Shown here piece after piece: positions 15,464 to 23,631 of a DNA stretch of 28,340 nt. The position numbers and the translations under genes were made by a program. How positions within the stretch are numbered: position 1 is the first letter of the stretch; every line of letters starts with the position of its first letter. Origin of the DNA: JAZNUH01 sp045592225 (GTDB taxonomy: Bacteria; Bacillota; Clostridia; UMGS1883; UMGS1540); assembly GCA_045592225.1 (NCBI GenBank), contig JAZNUH010000077.1, positions 1 to 28,340 of the forward strand. Direction: 5' to 3'. A model generated the notes under the pieces. It saw nothing but the letters and a program-made list of their open reading frames with translations, made no database searches and was not told the DNA's origin.

Positions 15464-16071
15464 AAGAATATATTATAAAAAAAGCTAAAAACGGTATTGA
15501 ATGGGAAAATGCAAACACTCTTTCCATTGATACATACAAGTGGATGGATAACGGCTATGCGGCAGATGCAAAGGCGTGGTTTTTATATGATGATGAAAAC
15601 ATTTATGTTAAATTCCGCGTTGTTGAGGACAAGGTAAGAGCCGTACACAAAACTCACGGCAGCCCTGTTTGCGAGGATAGCTGTGTTGAGTTTTTCCTGC
15701 GTCCCGAAAAGGATAAGAGGTACTTTAATTTCGAGGCAACGGTTATCGGAACAATGCTTTTGGGACTTGGCGAGGACAGATTTGACAGACTGGACACCCT
15801 GCCCGATGATATGAGCATTTTTGATATTAAAACAACAGTTAAAGATGCGGATGCATTTAAGGGCGATGCCTGGGAGATAGAATACAAAATCCCCTTTGCA
15901 TACCTTGAAAAATACTATGGCAAGTTTGACCTTGCAGACGGACTTTATGCAAATGTTTATAAATGCGGTGACGAAACAGAAAAGCCCCACTTTGGAATGT
16001 GGAGTGAGGTGGACTGGGAAGAACCTGACTTTCATCGTCCTGAATTTTTCGGAAGAATGTTTTTTGAATAA
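15460..16071 (+). CDS. CBM9-like (DOMON-type) carbohydrate-binding domain protein
   Basis: The ATG overlaps the dnaJ stop (ATGA) and the two genes are translationally coupled. The 203-residue protein has no signal peptide. It shows the family 9 pattern: KAWFLYDDENIYVKFRVVEDKV at about 38-59, CEDSCVEFFLRPEKDKRYFNFE at about 70-92, EIEYKIPFAYLEKYYG, and a C-terminal HFGMWSEVDWEEPDFHRPEFFG. The domain usually binds reducing ends of polysaccharides in secreted enzymes, but a lone cytosolic version is also found in Clostridia. Its place as last gene of the heat-shock operon is unusual; a link with protein folding is not established. The strong terminator follows. Confidence 0.75.
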   Translation: MKEYIIKKAKNGIEWENANTLSIDTYKWMDNGYAADAKAWFLYDDENIYVKFRVVEDKVRAVHKTHGSPVCEDSCVEFFLRPEKDKRYFNFEATVIGTMLLGLGEDRFDRLDTLPDDMSIFDIKTTVKDADAFKGDAWEIEYKIPFAYLEKYYGKFDLADGLYANVYKCGDETEKPHFGMWSEVDWEEPDFHRPEFFGRMFFE

Positions 16072-16078
16072 AAATATT

Positions 16079-16116
16079 AACAGACTTCGGTCCTTTTGGA
16101 CTGAAGTCTGTTTTTT
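16079..16116. terminator. Terminator of the hrcA-dnaJ operon
   Basis: A long stem, aacagacttcggtcc (16079-16093) with ggactgaagtctgtt (16098-16112), loop tttt and one G-T pair, followed by a T run. It probably also ends the converging minus-strand transcript, but the T tract on that strand is weaker. Confidence 0.9.
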
Positions 16117-16137
16117 ACTACCGTTTTTAGGATATAC

Positions 16138-17394
16138 TTATTCATCAACATCTATAACTTCCCAATCATCAGGAGGATTGCCAAGGTCAATTACATCCAT
16201 AACCTGTCCGCCTTTAAGCGCAGATTGATGTGCTGTAAGTCCGGGGATGTTATATCTTGCAGCATTCCAGATATGAGTGGGTGAGAGCTTGCCTGTGTCG
16301 TATGCACGGCAGAAATCATCAATAAGAAAATGATGAGTACCATTATGTCTGTTGTCAATTCCTTCAAATTCTTTTGGAACTCTGTGAAGGGGTTGTATCG
16401 GTGAGGATTCTAAAAATCCAAGACCGTTAGCAACTTCATGAATTGCCTTTTCATAATCAGAATTCAGAAGGTCATAAACAACCTTAGGCTGAAGTTCCCC
16501 GGTAACGTCCTTCATAATAACCTTACCGGGATTTTCCTCGTCCCAGTGAGAAAGGCTATGTCTTGCAACGGAGAATTCATATCCACCGTCTGTTCCGTAA
16601 AACTGGGAAATGTATGTTTCCGGGCAGAACCAACCAACACATCGGTTTTCGCTGATTCTTGCTATACCTCCATTTGAAAGTTCAAGAAGCATGGTAGTGT
16701 TTGCAAAGGGATTATTGTAATTATTCTGTCCGTCTGTGCCGTAAATATCAGTTCGGGGACTTTCCTTAAAACCGAACGCAACCACTTTTTTTGCATATAC
16801 TCCCGGCATTGTGCTGAGAATCATAGAGGTTGAATGTGTGGGGTAGAACATGGGCGGTACACCCGCAAATCTTTTCCAGTCATCTCCACCGCTGCTGCGG
16901 AAGCTCTGCTCCATATTTCTTATGTCATGGTTATAATGTGCTTCACCGTATGTAAACTTACCGAAAGTACCTTTTTTGAATTCTCTGCGGCAGAATATGG
17001 CGGGTGCTCTGTAATAGCCTGTTTCCCCCATAGAATATGTGAGTCTCGTTTTTTCTACAAGTTCCTTAATTTCGATAATTTCATCAATATCTGTTGTACA
17101 GGGAACGGCGCTGTAAACATGCTTTCCCGCTTTAAGTGCAGAAATTACCATTTTGCCGTGAAGAGTTCGCTGTGTAAATATAGCAACTGAATTTATTTTG
17201 TCGGAAGCAAGGGCTTTTTCAAAACTATCAACAATTTTCACATCGAATCTTTTGGAAAATTCTTCTGCACGCTCTTTTTTTAAGTCGCAAACATATACAT
17301 CTTCAACAGAAGGATGAGCCTTGAAAAGCGGTACAAAAAACTGACTGAATCTACCGCAGCCAATAACGGCAATTTTAATTTTTTCTTTACCCAT
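16138..17394 (-). CDS. Gfo/Idh/MocA-family NAD(P)-dependent protein (418 aa)
   Basis: Last gene of a six-gene minus-strand operon. The Rossmann fold starts at KIAVIGCGRFSQFF (about residues 7-20), and the C-terminal half is the usual beta-sheet domain. The catalytic EKP of classical family members reads AVP here (HVYSAVPCTT, about 92-101), and PTHSTSM marks the substrate region. The loss of the Lys is seen in the branch that includes GH109 glycosidases, so the reaction could be oxidoreduction or redox-assisted glycoside cleavage; I cannot tell which. The start has aaaggagg in front. A similar but distinct paralogue lies at 24548. Confidence 0.8.
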   Translation of the reverse strand: MGKEKIKIAVIGCGRFSQFFVPLFKAHPSVEDVYVCDLKKERAEEFSKRFDVKIVDSFEKALASDKINSVAIFTQRTLHGKMVISALKAGKHVYSAVPCTTDIDEIIEIKELVEKTRLTYSMGETGYYRAPAIFCRREFKKGTFGKFTYGEAHYNHDIRNMEQSFRSSGGDDWKRFAGVPPMFYPTHSTSMILSTMPGVYAKKVVAFGFKESPRTDIYGTDGQNNYNNPFANTTMLLELSNGGIARISENRCVGWFCPETYISQFYGTDGGYEFSVARHSLSHWDEENPGKVIMKDVTGELQPKVVYDLLNSDYEKAIHEVANGLGFLESSPIQPLHRVPKEFEGIDNRHNGTHHFLIDDFCRAYDTGKLSPTHIWNAARYNIPGLTAHQSALKGGQVMDVIDLGNPPDDWEVIDVDE

Positions 17395-17410
17395 GAAGAC
17401 ATCCTCCTTT

Positions 17411-18391
17411 TTAGTTACTTTTTTTAGTAAAGTTCCATTCTTTTTCTCTTTTTAAGGTTACAAACTGCTTGGTATCTAATTCCCAATCATCACCGTTTCT
17501 GAATTTTTTTCTGAATTTTTTGGAAAGAAGACCCTTTTCCTCAAGATGAATGTAACATGCTCTGTCGCAAGCTCTGCCGCAGATTGATGCGCGGTAGAAG
17601 TGTTTTGCCGGCGGATAGAAATAAATGTTGTCAAGTATTTCTTTTGCCTCCTCACAGTCAAATACCGCATCGCCGTTTATAATATCAAGTCTGTTTTCAA
17701 ATTTCATGAATGCATCCGGAGGCATAAATGGATTTTTTCGCCCGTTTGCGCCGTTATAGTATACAGCGCATCTCCACGGGTCAACCGCTCCGTCTTCGCC
17801 TATTGCGTGGCCGGGGCAAGCTTTTACACACTCGCCACAGTTATCGCAAAGGTTATATGTTTCCTTCTGTGTTTCTTCGATTTCAGCGTTTGTAAGTACA
17901 AAACAATATCTTATAAACGGACCGTATTCTTTGTTAATAATCCTGTTCCCTAAACCTTTTTCACCTATCCCGCAAATTACAGCAGTTTCTTCAAAGTCAA
18001 GCTGTGTTTCAGCTGTTATTCCTCTGAATATATCTGTATAGTCAACCTCAGGATTCGTGCTGTTTTCCTCTTTCATAATGGTCTGGTGCCTTCTTTGGGG
18101 AAGAGCAATATAGCCTTCTCTCTCAATAACTGATGCTACCTGAAGCATTGCATAGGGCATTACAGTTTCCTCTAAATTTTCAACCCCCATTGTGGTGTAC
18201 TGGTAATATACAGTGCCCTCTTCAATACCTCTGTACATACCGCGCAGCACACGGAACCCAAGACCGATAACAGTCTTTGCTTCGGGAAATATCCTAAACA
18301 GTGGGCTTTCCTTTGGAAAGGCTGACACACAAGTAAAAGTAACAACGTCGGCATCATATTTTTTTGCACATTCTATAACTCTGTTTTTCAT
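17411..18391 (-). CDS. QueG-like 4Fe-4S (possibly corrinoid) reductase, copy 1
   Basis: The frame extends upstream to 18451, but the ATG at 18391 has a gggggaat ribosome-binding site and overlaps the previous stop (ATGA), giving 326 residues. Cys182, Cys185, Cys188 and Cys192-Pro form a ferredoxin motif, with Cys208 (WRCAV) and Cys271, Cys275, Cys279 (CGRACDRAC) as the second-cluster ligands. This layout is that of epoxyqueuosine reductase QueG, which carries two 4Fe-4S clusters and cobalamin. CGIGEKGLGNR (140-150) resembles the QueG glycine-rich motif, and Asp132 lines up with its catalytic Asp. Several paralogues in one operon argue against tRNA modification as the role. Substrate unknown. 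Confidence 0.7.
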   Translation of the reverse strand: MKNRVIECAKKYDADVVTFTCVSAFPKESPLFRIFPEAKTVIGLGFRVLRGMYRGIEEGTVYYQYTTMGVENLEETVMPYAMLQVASVIEREGYIALPQRRHQTIMKEENSTNPEVDYTDIFRGITAETQLDFEETAVICGIGEKGLGNRIINKEYGPFIRYCFVLTNAEIEETQKETYNLCDNCGECVKACPGHAIGEDGAVDPWRCAVYYNGANGRKNPFMPPDAFMKFENRLDIINGDAVFDCEEAKEILDNIYFYPPAKHFYRASICGRACDRACYIHLEEKGLLSKKFRKKFRNGDDWELDTKQFVTLKREKEWNFTKKSN

Positions 18392-19290
18392 ACTGATTCC
18401 CCCTTTAAATGCTTTCTGCAGGCAATTTCGCATTTCTTTCCGCAAAGACATGGAACATAGCCGAAATGAGTTTCAGGGAGAAAACGGAGATGAGGATAGA
18501 GTGCTTTTGCACTTTCGCTGTCAAATTTCTTTTCACCATTTAAAATTGCCTCCCTCTCGGGATGGTCGTTTAAGAAGTCATCCGGCATAAAGGGGTTTGA
18601 TTTATGCGCACCCCTGTAATAAACACTACACTGCCAGGAATCTAAACCGTCGTTTGAAATCGCATTCCCGGGGCAGGCCTTGAGACAATCCCTGCAGCCA
18701 TCGCAAAGTTCACCCTCAAAGGGAGAATCGCATTCGAGGGGAGCATCTGTAATTATGTAAACAAATCTAAGATAAGTCCCATGTTCGGGAGTAATTACCT
18801 TTCCGTGCAAGCCTACAGAGCCAAGGCCGCACACTCTCGCTGCCTTGTTTGTGTCTATAATAACATCGGGGACAGGCTTTCCTTCCCCGACGGGGCTTGC
18901 GAAAGCAAGCTCGTATGTCCCTTTAACTTCGGGATTGGTGGTTTTGTCACCTTTAATTCTCATGCCCAGTACATTTCTTTGCAGACAGGCATCATAGCCT
19001 TCATCCTCTATCATATTACCGAGTTTTAAAAGAAAAATCTCCGCAAAGGTTTCGTCAATATATTTTATGCCGAGGCTTGTATAGGTATAAAACTGACTTT
19101 CTGATTCCATTGTTTTGTAAAATCCCTTAGGAACCGGGAGTGCGCAGCCTATTATGCATTTTGCGTTGGGAAGTATGCTCAGGGGATTTCTTTGTATATC
19201 ATCACTCTCAAAATACTTTATGTCGCCAATGCCACATAAAACTGCACCAAGTTCTTTTGCTTTTTCTTTTATTCTTTCTGCCGTAAGCAT
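18388..19290 (-). CDS. QueG-like 4Fe-4S (possibly corrinoid) reductase, copy 2
   Basis: The ATG at 19290 shares one base with the preceding cupin stop (TGATG), giving 300 residues; aaagga lies ten bases upstream. It has Cys196, Cys199, Cys202 and Cys206-Pro (CDGCRDCLKACPG), Cys221 in SWQCSVYY and a Cys-rich end CLCGKKCEIAC (281-291). The segment VIIDTNKAARVCGLG places Asp146 at the QueG catalytic position. Like copy 1 it has the NPFMP block between the cluster motifs, so the two are close relatives. No signal peptide, so a cytosolic enzyme. The stop overlaps the start of copy 1. Function unknown. Confidence 0.7.
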   Translation of the reverse strand: MLTAERIKEKAKELGAVLCGIGDIKYFESDDIQRNPLSILPNAKCIIGCALPVPKGFYKTMESESQFYTYTSLGIKYIDETFAEIFLLKLGNMIEDEGYDACLQRNVLGMRIKGDKTTNPEVKGTYELAFASPVGEGKPVPDVIIDTNKAARVCGLGSVGLHGKVITPEHGTYLRFVYIITDAPLECDSPFEGELCDGCRDCLKACPGNAISNDGLDSWQCSVYYRGAHKSNPFMPDDFLNDHPEREAILNGEKKFDSESAKALYPHLRFLPETHFGYVPCLCGKKCEIACRKHLKGESV

Positions 19291-19634
19291 CAAAGTTCCA
19301 TCCTTTCTGATTGTTCGGGCAATAAATCCTTATTTTCAATTACTATCAGGAGAGCGTCCTCGCTTATTTCAAGATAATGCCAGCTTCCTTTATGGACACA
19401 GTAGATTTTGCCTTTTTCAATATTTATATCTACGTATTTCTCCTTTTCCACAGTATGCAAAACTGCATTTCCGCGTATAAGTGTAAACGCCTCGTCCGTG
19501 GTATTATGGCGCTTCATATGATTAAAACCCTCTTTTGAGTAGCCTTTGTCGTATGTAATGGTTGCAATTTGCCAGGAGTCAGACTTAAAAACAGAATTAA
19601 AGCCTTTAAGATTACACTCTATAACCTCGGTCAT
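19290..19634 (-). CDS. Small cupin-domain protein (114 aa)
   Basis: The start is ATG at 19634, overlapping the previous stop as ATGA, with ggagg eight bases upstream; a TTG at 19649 is less likely. The protein is one cupin barrel: EGFNHMKRHNTTDEAFTLIRGNAVLHTV forms motif 1, with His residues that could hold a metal, and KGKIYCVHKGSWHYLEIS forms motif 2. Such proteins act as small isomerases, dioxygenases or sugar-binding proteins. Its position between QueG-like genes, coupled at both ends, suggests a role in the same pathway. The stop overlaps the next start by one base. Confidence 0.75.
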   Translation of the reverse strand: MTEVIECNLKGFNSVFKSDSWQIATITYDKGYSKEGFNHMKRHNTTDEAFTLIRGNAVLHTVEKEKYVDINIEKGKIYCVHKGSWHYLEISEDALLIVIENKDLLPEQSERMEL

Positions 19635-20713
19635 CGGTCCATCCTCCAAGCTTTTTTTGTGCGCAGCGGCTCTTTAAATCTGCCTTCCATACATCCGCCT
19701 TTTTTCTCAAGGACAGATACACAAGCTCTTATGCATCCACCGCACTTTGCCATATTATATCCAACCCAACTGGGGAAGTATTTCTCAAGAGCAGTGTAAA
19801 CCTTCATAACTTCTTTTTCATTAGCATCGTTTGTAACGCCTTCAAGCAGGTCAAGACTACCGTTTTCGTTTTTGTCAAATACTTCCTTGGGAACAAAGGG
19901 GTTGTAGTATCTGCCGCCATGGGTATAGAATGCATAGCATCTCCACATATCTATATCGCCCCACTCAAGCTTTTTGCCTGCTAAATCAACAGTAACGGTC
20001 TTACCGGAATCAAGTGCAGGAATACAACCGCCGGGACATTCTCTTACGCATGCTCCGCACCTTCTGCAAAGGGGAGTACCGTTATACATTTCGTCATACT
20101 CATCGAATTCTGCATCGGTGAAGATAAATGCCACACGCTGAAGCGGACCAAACTCAGGAGTAAGGAGCATTTTGCTCCAGCCTATTTCACCAAGGCCACA
20201 GGCAACCGCTGCAATGCGGAACTGAAACTGCAGGTCAGGGGGGACTTTACCCTCCGAAACTTCGCGTGTGAACTGAACACTTCTGTGATGGTTAGTCTTG
20301 GCTTTAGCGTTCTGGCTTACCTCAATCTGTTCTTCAGGTGACAGAGTGTTTCCGGGGCTTCCGTCCATGTCGGAAACAATACCTCTTGCACCGGTATTAC
20401 GGTAAACAAACGCTTCGTATCCCTCGTCTTCAATAACTCTTCCTACGTGGTGAAGAACAGCCGGCGCAAATATCTCGTTGATGCCGCCGTATGCCATTGA
20501 CGGGTACTGATAAAACTGTGTACCCTCTTCAATACCACGCTGAACACCACGGGGGATTCTGAAAACAAACCCGATTATGCTCTTTATCCCCGGAAAAAGA
20601 TAGCGGGGATCCATTTCCTTGGGCGCTCCCTCAAAACGTGATATTGGTGCTATGCCACACGCATCGGCACCGGCTTCGAGCGCTGCTTTTTTTATGATTT
20701 CACTCTTTAACAT
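19631..20713 (-). CDS. QueG-like 4Fe-4S reductase, copy 3 (longest)
   Basis: ATG at 20713 with aggagg six bases upstream; 360 residues. Cys216, Cys219, Cys222 and Cys226-Pro (CRRCGACVRECPG), Cys259 in MWRCYAFY, and Cys324, Cys327, Cys331 (CGGCIRAC) give the two-cluster pattern nearest to that of true QueG. The glycine-rich motif CGLGEIGWSKMLLTPEFGP (172-190) is clear. By ungapped alignment the catalytic Asp position is Gln164, unlike the other two copies. Extra residues at 110-160 and 235-255 are absent from them. Related proteins include reductive dehalogenases and QueG. The ATGA overlap couples it to the cupin. Confidence 0.7.
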   Translation of the reverse strand: MLKSEIIKKAALEAGADACGIAPISRFEGAPKEMDPRYLFPGIKSIIGFVFRIPRGVQRGIEEGTQFYQYPSMAYGGINEIFAPAVLHHVGRVIEDEGYEAFVYRNTGARGIVSDMDGSPGNTLSPEEQIEVSQNAKAKTNHHRSVQFTREVSEGKVPPDLQFQFRIAAVACGLGEIGWSKMLLTPEFGPLQRVAFIFTDAEFDEYDEMYNGTPLCRRCGACVRECPGGCIPALDSGKTVTVDLAGKKLEWGDIDMWRCYAFYTHGGRYYNPFVPKEVFDKNENGSLDLLEGVTNDANEKEVMKVYTALEKYFPSWVGYNMAKCGGCIRACVSVLEKKGGCMEGRFKEPLRTKKAWRMDR

Positions 20714-20737
20714 CAATAACCTCCTATGATTTACTTT

Positions 20738-21691
20738 TTATTCTAAAAATGCAATGTCTGTATTAAGTTTTCTGAGCTTTAATGGATTGCCGTTTTCCAC
20801 AATATAGGGATAAATATTGTGAGCAGGCTCCAGAAGTTCTAATATGTTTCCGCTGTATGAGCCTTTTATATAGCTTTCAAGAATACGGACAGGGCTTGGA
20901 TTTACACGTGTTGCAAGCTTTGCTGCTTTAAAATATGGTTCATACTTATGGATATCCTCGGGTCTGATGAAGTTTGTGCGTTGTATAAGTGCCATATAAT
21001 TTTCCTCTTTTTTCAGAAACTCTTTGCAAATCCCGTGAAAATCATATGCATTATCCATTTTTGAAATTTCGTTTTCGTGAGCAACCAGATTGTCATGAAA
21101 ATTGTGGGCACTGCAGTTGTTAAGACAACCGCTGTTTGCAAGGAGATACAGCTCCTTACCGTTTTTTTTGCACCAGAGATGCAGTTTTTCAATGGCGCCA
21201 AAATCACGGTTAAGCTCACGTTTCATATAGAAACTGTCAAAATAATCTGCAATATATTCCATTCCCTCAATGCTGCCGATTTCCATGTTAACAGATGCTC
21301 GGACATGAAGATTTTCAAAGTTGTTTTTTATGAATTTAGCAATAAGCGGGGATGTTGTAGTCACTGATTTCAGACCGTAGCAATTTTTTATATAGTTGGT
21401 GGTATCTCCTATTGTATTAAAGAACTCCCTTGATTGACTGTCCGCTCCGTAACAGTTTGCATTAAAGAGCAGATTCAGCTCGACGCCGGCATCTGAAAGC
21501 TTTTTCAAATCATCCATCTGCTTTTTCTGGGCTTCCCAGGGGAGCATATCGGTGCGTTTTACCTGATTGTTTCTTCCGTTGGGAAATTCGCCCCATGAAA
21601 AATACACCTCATATATATGGGATTTGTATTCAATTATCTTATCTAAGAACTCTGTTCCGGAACATAGCTGATAACCGACAGAATATTTCAA
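20738..21691 (-). CDS. U32-like (UbiU/UbiV-related?) Fe-S TIM-barrel protein
   Basis: First gene of the six-gene minus operon. A GTG at 21700 opens the frame, but the TTG at 21691 has gaggtg six bases upstream and gives MKYSVGYQLCSG; I prefer it (317 residues). Alternating strands such as ELNLLFNANCYG (71-82), a helix region and ELYLLANSGCLNNCSAHNF (180-198) resemble U32-family proteins, which hold a 4Fe-4S cluster on four Cys and hydroxylate or modify substrates in UbiU/UbiV and RlhA. Possible ligands here are Cys80, Cys189, Cys193 and Cys222. The match is by pattern only, so the family is moderately supported and the reaction unknown. Confidence 0.5.
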   Translation of the reverse strand: MKYSVGYQLCSGTEFLDKIIEYKSHIYEVYFSWGEFPNGRNNQVKRTDMLPWEAQKKQMDDLKKLSDAGVELNLLFNANCYGADSQSREFFNTIGDTTNYIKNCYGLKSVTTTSPLIAKFIKNNFENLHVRASVNMEIGSIEGMEYIADYFDSFYMKRELNRDFGAIEKLHLWCKKNGKELYLLANSGCLNNCSAHNFHDNLVAHENEISKMDNAYDFHGICKEFLKKEENYMALIQRTNFIRPEDIHKYEPYFKAAKLATRVNPSPVRILESYIKGSYSGNILELLEPAHNIYPYIVENGNPLKLRKLNTDIAFLE

Positions 21692-21722
21692 ATCAAGCAC
21701 CTCATTTCATTTGGAGTTCATA

Positions 21723-21751
21723 TTGACAATAACAAATATTGATGCTAAAAT
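21723..21751 (+). promoter_or_regulatory. Sigma-A-type promoter of the first AraC gene
   Basis: TTGACA (21723-21728), 17 bases, TAAAAT (21746-21751). Two copies of atattga (21720-21726 and 21736-21742), 16 bases apart, overlap the promoter and could be an AraC-type direct-repeat operator in this divergent region. Confidence 0.65.
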
Positions 21752-21803
21752 GTAATAAAAAAGCAAGAAAAAATATAAAAAAACAAAGAAAAGAGAAGTT
21801 TAT

Positions 21804-22655
21804 ATGGACTTAGCAGAATTAAATCCCCATATCAGGTATGCAAGGCTTCATTATACGCACTTGGATAATAGCTGTGAATTTAGTGTGTGCTATGATTGTA
21901 GATTGTTTTTTGTAGAAAATGCAGAAGGTCACGTTATAGCAAACGGAAATAAATATAACATTTCAAACAAAACTGCGATTTATTTTCCTCCGCAGACAAA
22001 ATACCGTTTTAATTTTATAAACGACCAAAACTTTAAAATTGTTATTATAGATTTTGATTTGATAAGTGACTTTTCTCACTTGAAAGCATCTCTTGGTACG
22101 GCTACAGAAGAAAATTTTTCTCCGGAGAAAGTGTTGAGGTATTCTATACACGAGGTGCTGGCTGAACCAATAGTCAAAACACTTCCTCAAATAGGTGCTT
22201 CGCTTACACAGTGTACTGAAAATTTTTTATTAAAGGGTAGCTTCTACCGTGAGAGCTCTTCTGCACTTCTTAAGCTATGCCTGCTTGAACTGGTACGTAA
22301 CAATTCCCCTAAAGGCAAGCATTCCGGATTGTGTGAAAAAGTAATTGCTTACATATATGAAAACCATGAATGTCAGGAACTGACCAATTCAAACATAGCG
22401 GAAAAGTTCAACTATCATCCATACCATTTGAATCATATTGTAAAAGAAGAAACGGGGAAATCATTGCACAAGCATTTAGTTGATATACGAATAAATATTG
22501 CAAAAAATTATCTTTTGACTACTTCTTACAGTATAGAACAAATTTCCTGGAAGTGCGGTTTTTCGTCGGTCAGCTACTTTATAAAGACCTTTAAGGACTC
22601 AATAGGAATGACGCCTAAAAGATACCGGCAGACTCGTTTCCATACCGAAGTTTAA
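21804..22655 (+). CDS. AraC-family transcriptional regulator 1 (cupin + HTH)
   Basis: The 283-residue protein has an N-terminal cupin-like sensor domain (about residues 15-100; ENAEGHVIANGNKYNISN, then YFPPQTKYRFNF) and a C-terminal double helix-turn-helix (about 180-280). The latter shows the family signature IEQISWKCGFSSVSYFIKTFK and ends GMTPKRYRQT. It is divergent from the six-gene operon at 21.7 kb and is the obvious candidate regulator of it. The ATG has an agagaag site. The ligand is unknown but likely a sugar or sugar derivative. Confidence 0.9.
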   Translation: MDLAELNPHIRYARLHYTHLDNSCEFSVCYDCRLFFVENAEGHVIANGNKYNISNKTAIYFPPQTKYRFNFINDQNFKIVIIDFDLISDFSHLKASLGTATEENFSPEKVLRYSIHEVLAEPIVKTLPQIGASLTQCTENFLLKGSFYRESSSALLKLCLLELVRNNSPKGKHSGLCEKVIAYIYENHECQELTNSNIAEKFNYHPYHLNHIVKEETGKSLHKHLVDIRINIAKNYLLTTSYSIEQISWKCGFSSVSYFIKTFKDSIGMTPKRYRQTRFHTEV

Positions 22656-22726
22656 TTAATGGAAATAATAAAAAAATATGTTACGGGTAAATATTGCTAA
22701 ATCAAACTTATTTCCCTAAACGCATA

Positions 22727-22766
22727 GAAACAATCCATTGAAAAGTAAGTCTATATATGCTATACT
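22727..22766 (+). promoter_or_regulatory. Promoter block shared with the 24.5-kb gene (upstream of SGNH gene)
   Basis: gaaacaatccattgaa (22727-22742) and atatgctatact (22755-22766), holding TTGAAA and TATACT with 17-base spacing, match the block at 24484-24523 with one mismatch in the first segment and identical spacing. Confidence 0.7.
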
Positions 22767-22813
22767 TCAAAAAGATTGAAAGTGATAACGGAATTTGAAA
22801 GGAGATTATTGCT

Positions 22814-23599
22814 GTGGATTGGGAAAAAGAGCTTTATAACCAAAACGAAAAACCGCTTGACAGACTGGTTGACGGATATAGCCATACATCTGTTTTCCGC
22901 ACAATGGCATTTGTTGGAGACAGCCTTTCTTCGGGAGAGTTTGAAACACGCGACAGCACGGGCATGGCAGGATATCACGATTTGTATGAATACTCGTGGG
23001 GGCAGTATATTGCAAGAAAAAACGGCCTTAAGGCATATAACTTTTCGCGTGGCGGAATGACCGCAAAAGAATATATGGAGAGCTTTGCTGAATCAAAGGG
23101 TATGTGGGATACAGACAAGGCCTGTCAGGCATATGTTATAGCACTCGGAGTTAACGATATATACAATGCGGGTATGGAAATAGGAAGTGTTTTGGATATT
23201 GACAGGGAAAACTACTTAAACAATAAACCGACTTTTGCCGGTTACTACGGGGGAATTATACAAAGGTATAAGCAAATTTCGCCCGGGGCAAAGTTTTTTC
23301 TTGTTACATTCCCGAATACAAACACTCCGCAAAGAGATGCAAAAACACTGGGGATGATAAACTGCCTGTATTCTATGGCTGAATATTTTGACAATACATA
23401 TGTAATTGATTTATATAAATATGGTCCTGTTTATGATGAACGATTTACCCAAAAGTTTTTTATGTATGGTCATATGAACCCGAGTGGATATATTCTGACA
23501 GCAAGAATGATTGATTCATACATAGATTACATTGTACGGCATAATCCGGATGATTTTAAAACAATAGGATTTGTTACTACCGATATTAAATATAAATGA
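22814..23599 (+). CDS. SGNH/GDSL-type hydrolase (esterase, 261 aa)
   Basis: GTG start with aaaggaga nine bases upstream. The four SGNH blocks are visible: FVGDSLSSG with nucleophile Ser37, FSRGG (77-81), ALGVNDI with Asn114, and GHMNPSGY with His220. The Asp that normally stands three residues before the His is Met217, so the enzyme would use a Ser-His dyad. No signal peptide, so it acts in the cytoplasm, perhaps removing acetyl or other ester groups from imported sugars. It is transcribed from its own promoter and ended by a shared terminator with the converging AraC gene. Confidence 0.85.
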   Translation: MDWEKELYNQNEKPLDRLVDGYSHTSVFRTMAFVGDSLSSGEFETRDSTGMAGYHDLYEYSWGQYIARKNGLKAYNFSRGGMTAKEYMESFAESKGMWDTDKACQAYVIALGVNDIYNAGMEIGSVLDIDRENYLNNKPTFAGYYGGIIQRYKQISPGAKFFLVTFPNTNTPQRDAKTLGMINCLYSMAEYFDNTYVIDLYKYGPVYDERFTQKFFMYGHMNPSGYILTARMIDSYIDYIVRHNPDDFKTIGFVTTDIKYK

Positions 23600-23603
23600 T
23601 GAA

Positions 23604-23631
23604 AAAGGCTGAACTGACTGTTCAGCCTTTT
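23604..23631. terminator. Bidirectional terminator after the SGNH gene
   Basis: Stem aaaggctgaac (23604-23614) and gttcagccttt (23620-23630), five-base loop. A T run follows on each strand. The stop codon of the converging AraC gene lies within the hairpin's right arm. Confidence 0.85.
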
